Part shown: piece by piece, positions 52,681 through 60,977 of the stretch
How positions within the stretch are numbered: the first letter of the stretch is position 1
Layout of the letters: every line of letters begins with the position of its first letter
Assembly (NCBI GenBank): GCA_045118335.1
Contig: JBGUXY010000052.1
Span: 1-64,000 of the forward strand
From: W1P20-047 sp045118335
GTDB lineage: Bacteria > Actinomycetota > Coriobacteriia > Coriobacteriales > Eggerthellaceae
DNA length: 64,000 nt
Reading direction: 5' to 3'
The notes under the pieces: model-generated
What the model was told of the DNA's origin: nothing
The model's input: only the letters and a program-made list of their open reading frames with translations
Database searches by the model: none
Program-made: the position numbers and the translations under genes

Positions 52681-53499
52681 ATGATATTGGGAGCGATTGC
52701 CGGCGACGTGATTGGTTCGCGCTTCGAGTGGCGTAACGTGAAGACGACGGAATTCCCCCTTTTCGAAACCAGGTCGACATTCACGGACGACAGCGTGATG
52801 ACGCTGGCGGTGGCGGAGTCGCTGATCGTCTCATCCATGAACCTGCAGCCCCTCTCCCTTGCGTTCATGATGTCCATGCGACAGCTGGGTCGGGAGTACC
52901 CCGACGCTGGCTACGGCGGAAGGTTCTCTCATTGGTTGAAGGATCCCATTTCCTTCCCACGTCCTTATAACAGCTGGGGAAACGGTTCTGCCATGCGCGT
53001 GTCCCCCGTCGCATGGGCGTTCGACTCGCTGGAACTCGTTGAATTCGTTGCAGCCGAGTCCGCGAAGATAACGCACAACCATCCCGAGGGAATACGTGGT
53101 GCGCAAGCCATCGCAGGATGCACCTTCCTGACACGCAAGGGCGCATCCAAAGACGAGATCCGCTCGTACTGCGAACGTCTGGGGTATGTGTTGGACTTCA
53201 CGCTCGACGACATCCGAGATGACTACGAGTTCGACGTGAGCTGCCAGGGCAGCGTGCCCCAAGCTATCGAAGCATTCCTGGAAAGCGACGGCTTCGAGAA
53301 TGCCATACGCCTTGCTATCTCCATCGGTGGCGACAGCGACACGATCGGTGCCATGACGGCGTCAATTGCGCAGGCCGCCTACGGCGTGCCGGAAGAAATC
53401 GAAGCTTGGGTGCGCTCCTGCCTAGATGCCAGGCTGCTTCAGGTAAACGACCGCTTTTGCGATGCATACATGGCAGGCTCAAGCCCAACGCAAGCATAA
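52681..53499 (+). CDS. ADP-ribosylglycohydrolase family protein
   Basis: A 272-aa hydrolase of the DraG/ARH family, which removes ADP-ribose from proteins or nucleic acids using two metal ions. The metal ligands are in FTDDSVMTLAVAES near residue 40 and in ISIGGDSDTIGAMTASIAQAAYG near residue 232; GAIAGDVIGSRFEW is the standard opening, and GNGSAMRVSPVAWAF the central motif. The ATG at 52681 follows GGAG at 9 nt. No partner ADP-ribosyltransferase is nearby, so the substrate is unknown. Confidence 0.88.
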   Translation: MILGAIAGDVIGSRFEWRNVKTTEFPLFETRSTFTDDSVMTLAVAESLIVSSMNLQPLSLAFMMSMRQLGREYPDAGYGGRFSHWLKDPISFPRPYNSWGNGSAMRVSPVAWAFDSLELVEFVAAESAKITHNHPEGIRGAQAIAGCTFLTRKGASKDEIRSYCERLGYVLDFTLDDIRDDYEFDVSCQGSVPQAIEAFLESDGFENAIRLAISIGGDSDTIGAMTASIAQAAYGVPEEIEAWVRSCLDARLLQVNDRFCDAYMAGSSPTQA

Positions 53500-53506
53500 A
53501 ACCCAA

Positions 53507-54961
53507 TCAGCGAGCAGCAAACTCATAGGGGATGTCCGATAATCCGCATAAGCAGTCCAGGGCAGCCTGAGCAGACGGCTCGGTGGTTGACGGGGTCTTC
53601 CAATGGCGCACGAGGGACTCAGGCGGTTGGCGGTATGTGAGCACGCGAGGTGTCCCATCCGAATCCCACACGTTACGTGGAGGGTTTGCCCGAGGATCCA
53701 TGGCGCGCTCCACCTCCACCGGATCGTCCACACGTGCTAGCAGGTGGCCCACGGACAGTTCGCATTTCCAGAGGTTCGCACGTTTCTCCTGTGCGAGGAT
53801 GACGAGCGTTCCGAGGTCGTTCGCGCACAGGCGAATGTTCTTGTCCGCATACACGCCATACGTGCATATCCAGTTCAAGAGCTCCTCTTGCTCCGAATCG
53901 CAAAGCGGGGGAATGAGAAGGGTCGTCGCCGATTCGCAACAAGACAGCGAACCATCCATCGCAGCCGTAAGCGCTTTGTAGTCGGTCTCGCTGCCCCGGT
54001 AGACACGGCCTTCGCTGTCTTTCGGAGGGCAAATGGGCTCGACGGAGCGCCGGCTCTGGGCGGCTTCACCGTAATAGCATGCACATTCGCCGCCGAACGT
54101 AACGCGATAGAGAGCTTGGCGCTGCTCGTCGGTCTGCATCGCCTCGGCCTCGCATAGGAAACGCAACGCACGGAGACGCTCTTCCAGCGGTCGGCCCCTC
54201 CCCCCGATTTTCGCAAAGCCCACACCAGCTGCCTGGAACTGCCCGAGGTGACAAGCGGCACATGGATACGGCTGCAGATAAGTGCGACTCTTCCCCAAGC
54301 AGGCATGCGTGCGATAGGTGGTGTCGAACGTGTATAACGGCAAAGCTTCCGGCGCGTCCTCTCCAGGAGCGCGATCGGGATACGATACGCCATGGCGATG
54401 GCGGCAATAACCGTCGACCCAGGGGCACTTGTCGAAGAAGGCCATCACCTCGGCTTCGATGCCGCCGCAAGCGCGAAGCAGCCGCGCCGCCTCTTGCGGT
54501 CCCACGAAACGCGGCAGCACCACACGGGTCACACCTAGTTCCCGGTAGGCGTGCAGAGTTGACGTGTTCTGAGCCACAGCTAGAAGAGACAGACAACGGG
54601 TAATACCCGTGTTGCCTTTGAGGCGCCAAAGCAATCCCAAATCGCTCGCGATGACCCCTGTTCCTCCCATGCGCTCGAAGTCTTTACACAAATCCACCAG
54701 GTAGTCCAGCTGTGGCTCGGTGTAACGGGAGTTGAGCGCAAGATAGAGAGGCGCACCTTTGCACCGGGCAGCATCCGCCATCTGGGAAAGCTCTTCCCGG
54801 GTATTCAAATTAGCTGCACCCTGCCGGCGGGTCGCACTATCGTGGTCGCCGTAACGTTCCACCCACCACGCATCCTGGTATCCGCAATACAGCTCGGCAG
54901 CACCAGCGTCAACGAGATAGGGCACCTCGCTGACAGCGTTCACGGGCACCACGTATTTCAC
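53507..54961 (-). CDS. Peptidase U32 family homologue
   Basis: A 484-aa protein with a U32-like TIM-barrel opening: GTG-started MKYVVPVNAVSEVPYLVDAGAAELYCGY, where ELYCGY is the family signature. Later segments, LYLALNSRYTEPQLDYLVDLCKDFERMGGTGVIASDLGLLW and GVTRVVLPRFVGPQEA, follow the U32 pattern. The second half has many cysteines (KCPWVDGYCRHRH, PYPCAACHLGQF, GGECACYYGE, SLSCCES), possibly an iron-sulfur site as in UbiU/UbiV or RlhA relatives. True peptidase activity is doubtful for the family. The GTG at 54959-54961 has GAGGGAG upstream; the earlier ATG at 54991 has none. Confidence 0.78.
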   Translation of the reverse strand: MKYVVPVNAVSEVPYLVDAGAAELYCGYQDAWWVERYGDHDSATRRQGAANLNTREELSQMADAARCKGAPLYLALNSRYTEPQLDYLVDLCKDFERMGGTGVIASDLGLLWRLKGNTGITRCLSLLAVAQNTSTLHAYRELGVTRVVLPRFVGPQEAARLLRACGGIEAEVMAFFDKCPWVDGYCRHRHGVSYPDRAPGEDAPEALPLYTFDTTYRTHACLGKSRTYLQPYPCAACHLGQFQAAGVGFAKIGGRGRPLEERLRALRFLCEAEAMQTDEQRQALYRVTFGGECACYYGEAAQSRRSVEPICPPKDSEGRVYRGSETDYKALTAAMDGSLSCCESATTLLIPPLCDSEQEELLNWICTYGVYADKNIRLCANDLGTLVILAQEKRANLWKCELSVGHLLARVDDPVEVERAMDPRANPPRNVWDSDGTPRVLTYRQPPESLVRHWKTPSTTEPSAQAALDCLCGLSDIPYEFAAR

Positions 54962-55240
54962 GGCATCTCCCTCAAGCCAGTCAATGTGCATTCATGCAGC
55001 ACCATCGCCGCAGAAGCCTTCCCCAACACGGAACATCGCATCGTCAAGTGAATCATCGCAATCCGAAGCAGCAGTCTTCGAGACCGCGAGAACCGCAGTA
55101 TATTCTATACGCAGATTCGCACCAAGACCATTCATCGAAGGGCCTCTTTCCCTGATGTCCTCATATGCACACCCCTTCTGTTACCATTGGCATGTGAAAG
55201 ACGCGTCGCCACCATTGCTTCGCAAGACAGGAGATGGAAG

Positions 55241-56104
55241 TTGAAAGACCTTTGGCAAAGAGGCAGTGCACTGTGGGCGGAATTCTCGCGCATGAACGCA
55301 ACCACATATGCCTCGAGCATTTGCTACTTCAGCTTCCTGTCGATCGTACCTTTGCTCGCCCTGTGCATATCGCTCGTATCGATAGTGGGCATCGAGCAGC
55401 AAGAGGTGGTCTTGTTCTTCTGCAGTCTCCTGCCAGATGCTCTCCATGATTTCGTGAAAGCGCTGGTCAAAGATGCGTTCGTCCGCTCAGATGTCGCGTT
55501 TTCCGTGTCCTCCATCACGTTGCTCTGGTCGGCATCCAAGGGCATGAAGGCCCTTCGGCGTGGACTGAACGCAGCTTACGCGGTAGAGGAAACGCGCAAT
55601 TTCGTGCACATCGCAGTCGTCTCTATCGTCGCGGTGCTCATCTTGGGTTTACTACTTACGGCGGTCATGTGCCTTATCTTCAGCGGGGTTGTAGTGAACG
55701 TCATCAACACGCTTTTTCCCGACGCCCACGTGCAAAAGGGCATCTTGACCACGGTCGACCTGATTGCGACCATGGTGCTGGGGACGTTCGGACTCGCCGC
55801 ATGCTATGCTTTTCTGCCCGCCGAAAGGCAGCGTTACGCCGCCCAGCTTCCAGGCGCCTTGTGCTCGGCACTCGCATGCAGCGTCTTCACGTTCGGGTTC
55901 TATATCTATATCGACAATTTCAGCAACTTCACAGTGCTCTATGGCAGCATAGCCACCGTGGCGGTATTCCTTTTCTGGATGTACCTCGTCTTCAACATTC
56001 TGCTTGCAGGCGGGTTCATCAACCGCATTCTGAAAGACATGCGCAAGGGAGTGGCAGACTCGGCTTCATCAGACGCTGCGAGAAGCCAAGATGCCCATCA
56101 ATAG
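55241..56104 (+). CDS. YihY/virulence-factor BrkB family membrane protein
   Basis: A 287-aa membrane protein with six hydrophobic helices. Family strings are YASSICYFSFLSIVPLLALCISL, SITLLWSASKGMKALRRGLNAAY, NFTVLYGSIATVAVFLFWMYLV and LLAGGFINRIL. Once called RNase BN, the family is now regarded as a putative transporter or lipid-related protein of unknown function. The start is taken as TTG at 55241 (7 nt after AGGAG), giving MKDLWQRGSALWAEFSRM; an upstream TTG at 55187 lacks a ribosome site. Confidence 0.83.
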   Translation: MKDLWQRGSALWAEFSRMNATTYASSICYFSFLSIVPLLALCISLVSIVGIEQQEVVLFFCSLLPDALHDFVKALVKDAFVRSDVAFSVSSITLLWSASKGMKALRRGLNAAYAVEETRNFVHIAVVSIVAVLILGLLLTAVMCLIFSGVVVNVINTLFPDAHVQKGILTTVDLIATMVLGTFGLAACYAFLPAERQRYAAQLPGALCSALACSVFTFGFYIYIDNFSNFTVLYGSIATVAVFLFWMYLVFNILLAGGFINRILKDMRKGVADSASSDAARSQDAHQ

Positions 56105-56199
56105 CAAGCATGCCTGGAAATGAAGGTATGCTAGACCATGCTGCTGGCTACGCAATTGCAGATAAAGCGCACGAGTACATGATCGGCCTCCTGTAGAGG

Positions 56200-57651
56200 T
56201 CATGAACACATTTTCACGAACAGGGCGAATGAACGTTCGTTCACCACTTCGAGCGTTTTTTGAATCTCCTTGCAGGGTTCATGGTTTCCTGCAAGAAACG
56301 CCTTCGCACTTGCATAGGGTTCCGATATGGCTGCTTGCATCCACGTTCCCATAAGGTCCTGCGTTGCCCTGGAAAAGCGTCGGTAGAATGCTTCCTCTTC
56401 GTCACCCATCATCTGGAAGCCAGCAGCATCGACGTCTTTCGGCGCCAGTGCGCACCCGGGAAACGCAATTAGCCGGCTCAACGCTGCCCGATGGCTGTAA
56501 ATGCCCAGTTCATGGAGCTGATGCACCTCGTGCAATGCCCCTTCCACCGTCTGATCCGCATGCCAAAGGATATAACCTGGCTGCACGGTTATGCCTGTCT
56601 GGCGAAACGCTGAGAGCACTTCGGGCAGCGCCTCGAGGTCCATCGGCTTGCGCCATCGCTGCAGGGTTTTCGGGTCTAGGGACTCGATGCCAAAGAACAC
56701 GCGGGTCAGGCCAGCCCGATGTAACCGTTCGAGGCGAAGTGCAAGCTGCCCTTGATGGCAGAGCGCGGCATAGCGCATCTCGCAGGCAAAGGCCACTCGC
56801 ATCTGACGTGCATCCAGCTCATCAGCCAGCGCTTCCAAGCGCTCGATCGGACCGAAATCATCGTCCACGAAGTTGAAGATGGGAGGAAGGCCCACATTCT
56901 CGAGCCGCGCAGTTTCCCGTTGCATCTCGTCCACGACCAATTCCAAGCTGCGCGGACGCCACCGCCGCAAGTCCTCAGGCAGCGACGGTGTGGCGCAGAA
57001 TGCACATGCGCCCTTGCATCCGCGCGACGTCTGCATGTTCACCGCGCATCCCAAGCGGGCGTAATCCACCAAGTTGGGCCGATATGGTATCGCCCACTCG
57101 TCAGGCGAGCATGCGGAAGGCACAACGCCCGAGGCGGCTGGAACCTCTCCGCCGTAACGACATTCCAAGGCCATCCGCAACAACGCGACCTCGCCTTCGC
57201 CACGCAGCAGCGTGAAACGCGAAGGAAGCATCCGCTTCGCCTGTTCCGGCGAGGTGGTCACGAACACGCCACCCGCAACGAAACGCGCCTCGGGCCACCA
57301 GGCACTCAAGCGGCTCGCGATGCGCCTCGCATCGGGAACGTCCGATTGCGTCATGAGAGAGAAGCCCACCAGGTCGGGTGCCGCTCCATCGGGGTAAGCC
57401 TCCCGCAGCACCTCGAAGAACCCGATTGGTTCGGCGGAGCTGGACGAGCGTGGACCATCCGTACATGCAGGGTCGTCTTCAAGAGAGAGGTCTGCCTGCC
57501 GCTTTCTTGCGCCCAGGCGACGATCGGCGATGCGAACCTCATCAATACCGCGCGATCGCAGATACGCCGCCAGCCGCTCGATGCCCAGAGGCTCGGCGAA
57601 CTCCTGCTCGTCGCCTTCGCAGAGCGGGCGGATCAACAGCACCGATGCCAT
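56200..57651 (-). CDS. B12-binding-domain radical SAM protein
   Basis: A 483-aa enzyme: an N-terminal cobalamin-binding-like domain (PLGIERLAAYLRSRG, PDLVGFSLMTQSD, ARFVAGGVFVTTSPEQAKRML) followed by the radical-SAM barrel with SRGCKGACAFCATPSLPEDLRRWRPRS (CX3CX2C) and FVDDDFGP, RVFFGIESLDPKTLQRWRK. Such B12-radical-SAM proteins methylate unactivated carbons or act in natural-product and lipid pathways; product unknown. The ATG at 57649-57651 is 9 nt after GGAAGG. It lies downstream of the RiPP-like operon, but a terminator at 57755-57790 separates them. Confidence 0.85.
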   Translation of the reverse strand: MASVLLIRPLCEGDEQEFAEPLGIERLAAYLRSRGIDEVRIADRRLGARKRQADLSLEDDPACTDGPRSSSSAEPIGFFEVLREAYPDGAAPDLVGFSLMTQSDVPDARRIASRLSAWWPEARFVAGGVFVTTSPEQAKRMLPSRFTLLRGEGEVALLRMALECRYGGEVPAASGVVPSACSPDEWAIPYRPNLVDYARLGCAVNMQTSRGCKGACAFCATPSLPEDLRRWRPRSLELVVDEMQRETARLENVGLPPIFNFVDDDFGPIERLEALADELDARQMRVAFACEMRYAALCHQGQLALRLERLHRAGLTRVFFGIESLDPKTLQRWRKPMDLEALPEVLSAFRQTGITVQPGYILWHADQTVEGALHEVHQLHELGIYSHRAALSRLIAFPGCALAPKDVDAAGFQMMGDEEEAFYRRFSRATQDLMGTWMQAAISEPYASAKAFLAGNHEPCKEIQKTLEVVNERSFALFVKMCS

Positions 57652-57754
57652 GGGCACATGCCTTCCGGAAAATCACTGGAAGCAGCATTCGGCACCTGAA
57701 CGCAACGCGTTCCCGTCCTCATCGCCACTCCCATCGCCACGGTCCAATCGCAAA

Positions 57755-57790
57755 GAGGAATCCCCCGCGTATGCACGTTGGGGATTCCTC
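57755..57790 (-). terminator. Terminator of the CxC-repeat peptide operon
   Basis: Perfect 11-bp stem GAGGAATCCCC / GGGGATTCCTC with a 14-nt loop; the minus-strand transcript continues TTTGCG. It lies about 50 bp past the stop of the TPR lipoprotein gene and closes the four-gene operon. Confidence 0.75.
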
Positions 57791-57842
57791 GTCACGCTCG
57801 GCACGACTGTTGAAGTGCAACTCCATGGACGCCCGAACAGGT

Positions 57843-58715
57843 TTACCCTTCGGAAGCACCTTCGGCAAGCCCGGTCGACTCTCCCACAGCCTCGATGTAG
57901 GCTAACAGCTGCTCGCTATCGGAGTCCTCGGGATACTGTTCCAGTTGATACTGTATGGATTCCTCGATGGAGGCATATTCCTCGCTCGCCCGGGAGTCAG
58001 ATTCCTGCTGGGCTTCGTAAAGATCGGTCTCGATGCTGTTCCAGATATTGTTGTAGGTAAACGATCCATAGTATTCGTTGAAGCCCTCTTCGTCTTCATT
58101 CAGCAGGCTGAATACGCCCTCTCCGCCAGCGGCGATAATCGTTTCGTCGAGGACTTCCACGATGTCGCTTTGCCCGTATCCGCACGCCGTGGCCGCCACC
58201 TGCGCGTTCAGCAGGCATCCCTTGTCATCGGGGAACAGGTAGACGCACTTGAGAGCCTGTTTCAGCGCCTCTTCCTCATCGCCATACTGCAACAGCGCGA
58301 GCGTCAGGTTCACGTTGGCCCCGTAATGCAGCGGATCGTTTGCCAAGATCGTCTGATACGAGTTCCTGGCATCGAAGTAGTTCCCCTCGCGATACTCGGA
58401 ATTCGCTCTGGCAAACAGATCAGCCCACTGAGATGCGAGTTCCTCGCTCGACGATTCCTTTTCCGAAGCCTCCTCCTTGGCCATCTCGGCTTCGGATATC
58501 ATCGCGTCCATGTTCATGAGGAGTTCATCGAAGTCGCGAGGTGCATATCCTTCATAGGGTCTTTCTTCCTGCGCCTGCTCCGCCTCGGCCGCCGCCTCCT
58601 GTTCGGCTTGGATTGCCTCATCTCCCGACATTCCGTTCTGAGAGTTCCCGCATGCTGACAGGGCAAACGCCAGAACCGCTGCCGCGACGGCAACCGTCAG
58701 TTTTCTGAACATCAT
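57843..58715 (-). CDS. TPR-containing lipoprotein of the CxC-repeat peptide operon (290 aa)
   Basis: The signal MMFRKLTVAVAAAVLAFALSAC gives lipid Cys 22, so the protein is anchored outside the membrane. An Ala/Glu/Gln-rich stretch (EAIQAEQEAAAEAEQAQEE) is followed by a short TPR array (WADLFARANSEYREGNYFDARNSYQTI; HYGANVNLTLALLQYGDEEEALKQAL) and an acidic C-terminal half rich in Glu, Ser and Tyr. AGGAGG lies 5 nt before the first of two adjacent ATGs. It begins 10 bp after the stop of the Cys-repeat peptide gene, so it belongs to the same transcript and may bind the exported product. Confidence 0.82.
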   Translation of the reverse strand: MMFRKLTVAVAAAVLAFALSACGNSQNGMSGDEAIQAEQEAAAEAEQAQEERPYEGYAPRDFDELLMNMDAMISEAEMAKEEASEKESSSEELASQWADLFARANSEYREGNYFDARNSYQTILANDPLHYGANVNLTLALLQYGDEEEALKQALKCVYLFPDDKGCLLNAQVAATACGYGQSDIVEVLDETIIAAGGEGVFSLLNEDEEGFNEYYGSFTYNNIWNSIETDLYEAQQESDSRASEEYASIEESIQYQLEQYPEDSDSEQLLAYIEAVGESTGLAEGASEG

Positions 58716-58725
58716 TGCAGCCTCC

Positions 58726-59118
58726 TTAATGCACGGGGACGCATGCGCACGGCGCACCGCAGCTAACATATCCGCCCGAACTGCCGGTGTCGGTATCGCA
58801 GGTGCAGCTCGTATACCCATCGCAGCTGCATACGCCTTCGCACGTGCACACGCTCTCGCAGGTGCACACGCTCTCGCAGGTGCACACGCTGTCGCACGTG
58901 CACACCACATGCGTGGTAGCCACCGTGTCGCAAGTGCAGTACTCGCCCATCACATAAACGGGAACATCCTCGGGATCGTCATAGTCTTCCACGAAGTAGG
59001 TCTTCATGCTTGGCTTGAACACGGAATTGCCATCCACGATAATTTCGATCTGCGGCTTGGGCAACGCCTCTTCGTTGGGCTCGCCAATCGTGCGGTCGTT
59101 GTACGTCTCATCGGCCAT
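58726..59118 (-). CDS. Cys-repeat peptide, probable radical-SAM RiPP precursor (130 aa)
   Basis: Residues 1-60 (MADETYNDRTIGEPNEEALP, then KPQIEIIVDGNSVFKP) form an acidic, Cys-free leader. Residues 61-130 carry 17 Cys. Eight CxC pairs start at Cys 61, 73, 79, 85, 91, 97, 105 and 124; five are in strict six-residue register, CTCDSV-CTCESV-CTCESV-CTCEGV-CSCDGY (residues 73-102; DNA 58813-58902, near-identical 18-bp units). The tail is GSSGGYVSCGAPCACVPVH. Its ATG (59116-59118), 7 nt after GGGAGG, lies inside the end of the radical-SAM gene (11-bp overlap), so the two are co-translated. This is the layout of a RiPP whose cysteines would be crosslinked by the neighbouring enzyme. A metal-binding protein is the alternative. 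Confidence 0.8.
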   Translation of the reverse strand: MADETYNDRTIGEPNEEALPKPQIEIIVDGNSVFKPSMKTYFVEDYDDPEDVPVYVMGEYCTCDTVATTHVVCTCDSVCTCESVCTCESVCTCEGVCSCDGYTSCTCDTDTGSSGGYVSCGAPCACVPVH

Positions 59119-60520
59119 CGGAGGACCTCCCATCTTCTTGTGGTTTCCAATCGAGCTTGCGTTGTATCTGATTCAGAGTGAGCGCACGGCTGATCTGACA
59201 GCGCACGCTCCCGCGATGCTGCTCCAATTCGATGCCGTCGAGCACCTTGGCAGCGCAGTCGCCCGCGCAATGCCAACGGCAGAAGCAGTCATCGCAATAC
59301 GCTATGTTATGCACGCACAAACGGGAGAGCTCGTCGAGCTTCGACTGGTCGAACACGAAATCCCCCACTTGCTCGTCGAATCGCCCGAAGAAGAAGCGCT
59401 CCGCGCGCGGATCGCTGCGGTAGCTCACCTCGTAGCAGGCGGTCACGTCTCCTGTGGGCGTGACGGTGAAACTCCCGCTGCTCACTTTGCAGAACGAATC
59501 GACCACCATGTCCTGACGGGCCCCGGAAAACACCAGGCGAATGCCCTTCTCTCGAGCCACCTGCAGCGACGCCAGGTAGCAGTCGACGAACGCCTCGGAT
59601 GTGGGCATGGTGTCGGCCGAGGTCACGCACCTGCCGCATTCCCACACCGGCTCGAAGTGCAGCTGCTCCAGCCCCGGATAATTATCCGCCACGAACGCGA
59701 CGATCTCGGGCATGCGGTCGACCATCGCAGCCGTGACCGTAGTGCGGATGCCAAAACCCAGCCCGGCTTGCGCTATGCGGCGCATCGTGCGGTCCACACC
59801 TGCGAACGACCCTCGACCACCTGCCACCGGACGATTCGCATCTTGGAATTCCGGCAAGCCGTCAAACGAGATGTTCACCGAATGGAAGTTGGCCACCAGG
59901 AAGTCCAGTTGCTCGTCGGTAAGCACGCCGTTGGTAGCCGCGTTGAACACTGCTGGAACACCGAGCTGTTCGGACACGTCCTGGCCATACCAAACGATCT
60001 CGCGGATCAGGTCGAAAGCGCAGAACGGCTCTCCGTTGCCGTGAATGGAGACGAGAAAGTTGCGGATAGGTTCCCCCTCAGCAGAGCGATCCCTCGCGTT
60101 TTTCGCGATCAGGTCGATCGCGCGCTTGGCGACATCGAGGTTCATAGTAGAAAGCGGCTCGCCACTGCCGCCTCCTTCCCCGCCGAACGCATAGCAATAG
60201 CTGCAGCGCAGATTGCAGCGGTTAGTGGGAAACAACGTCACCTGAACTGGGCGGAAACCCACTTCATGATGAGGTAGCGGGCGCTCCTCGAAAAAGCCCC
60301 GCTCCTCGAATAGACGCACGACTGACTGCTCGTCGGTCGACATGCTGTCAAGCACCTGAGGGTTATCCGCATACGCGAGAGCTGCGGCTACCGCCGACTC
60401 GTTGGCACGAGCCATCAAGCGCCCTAACGGGGCATAGAGAATCGGGCCGCGCTCGTCGCGAAGCACGAACAGCTCGCGCGCCGTCGATGCATCTGCGCCA
60501 TGTTGGAAAGACTGGTTCAC
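59108..60520 (-). CDS. Radical SAM/SPASM peptide maturase
   Basis: A 470-aa radical-SAM enzyme. Residues 1-85 form an N-terminal domain (LFVLRDERGPILYAPLGRLM) of the kind that often holds or docks a recognition element. The SAM cluster is TLFPTNRCNLRCSYCYAF (Cys 102, 106, 109), followed by SIHGNGEPF and NISFDGLPEFQDANRP. The C-terminal SPASM region holds CKVSSG, TACYEV, CVHNIAYCDDCFCRWHCAGDC and a final RC, enough ligands for two auxiliary clusters. SPASM enzymes form thioether, C-C or decarboxylation products on peptides. The start is GTG (60518-60520), 5 nt after AGAGGA, and 10 bp after the upstream stop. Confidence 0.9.
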   Translation of the reverse strand: MNQSFQHGADASTARELFVLRDERGPILYAPLGRLMARANESAVAAALAYADNPQVLDSMSTDEQSVVRLFEERGFFEERPLPHHEVGFRPVQVTLFPTNRCNLRCSYCYAFGGEGGGSGEPLSTMNLDVAKRAIDLIAKNARDRSAEGEPIRNFLVSIHGNGEPFCAFDLIREIVWYGQDVSEQLGVPAVFNAATNGVLTDEQLDFLVANFHSVNISFDGLPEFQDANRPVAGGRGSFAGVDRTMRRIAQAGLGFGIRTTVTAAMVDRMPEIVAFVADNYPGLEQLHFEPVWECGRCVTSADTMPTSEAFVDCYLASLQVAREKGIRLVFSGARQDMVVDSFCKVSSGSFTVTPTGDVTACYEVSYRSDPRAERFFFGRFDEQVGDFVFDQSKLDELSRLCVHNIAYCDDCFCRWHCAGDCAAKVLDGIELEQHRGSVRCQISRALTLNQIQRKLDWKPQEDGRSSDGR

Positions 60521-60530
60521 GGCAATCCTC

Positions 60531-60977
60531 TTATGCAGGATTCTCCACGAGGTTCACGTAGACCTCGTTCTGCAGGTAGCCCGATTGCCCCAGCGTGACG
60601 AAGAACGATGCAACATCAGCCACATCGAGTTCCTGGCCCAATGCTACCTGCGCCTCATCTGCTATGCCGTCGAGGCTGCGGGTGCCATCAGCCAGCTCCA
60701 TGAGCTGGACACCGGTGCCATCGACGGTGAACAGCTCGGTGTTCCCAAAGAAACCCGAGTAAGCGTCGTCATCCACAGCTACCAGGTCGATGTCGCCCTG
60801 CATGAGGGGCCCTACCGCCTCGTCTATCGCAGCTCCATCGGGGGTAGTGTACACCAGCCCCTCGCGAGCCTGTTCGGTAGGCGCAGCCTGCTCGCGCGAA
60901 CCGGCGAATCCCAAGCCAGCACCAGCCGCCAGTATAGCCAGCCCGAACGCGCCTTTCACAAACGTCCTTCGCTCCAT
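60531..60977 (-). CDS. Tat-signal protein with PqqD-like recognition domain (148 aa)
   Basis: The start MERRTFVKGAFGLAILAAGA has a twin-arginine motif (R-R-T-F-V-K) and a hydrophobic segment, followed by GLGFAGS, a plausible cleavage area. Residues 80-140 read as a PqqD-like winged-helix fold: TELFTVDGTGVQLMELADGTRSLDGIADEAQ, then ELDVADVASFFVTLGQSGYLQ. PqqD-type domains (RiPP recognition elements) normally stay in the cytosol and bring a leader peptide to the radical-SAM enzyme. A Tat export signal on one is unusual. The ATG at 60975-60977 follows AAGGGG; earlier ATGs at 60983 and 60995 lack a spaced ribosome site. Confidence 0.72.
   Translation of the reverse strand: MERRTFVKGAFGLAILAAGAGLGFAGSREQAAPTEQAREGLVYTTPDGAAIDEAVGPLMQGDIDLVAVDDDAYSGFFGNTELFTVDGTGVQLMELADGTRSLDGIADEAQVALGQELDVADVASFFVTLGQSGYLQNEVYVNLVENPA

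Noticed and set aside
58813..58902. 18-bp tandem repeats considered as a CRISPR or non-coding satellite
   Set aside because: Units are contiguous without spacers and keep one reading frame with invariant Cys codons within a well-initiated gene.
59006..60277. Long plus-strand frame across the radical-SAM/SPASM gene
   Set aside because: No ribosome site or recognisable domain; the minus-strand gene has the complete CX3CX2C and SPASM pattern.
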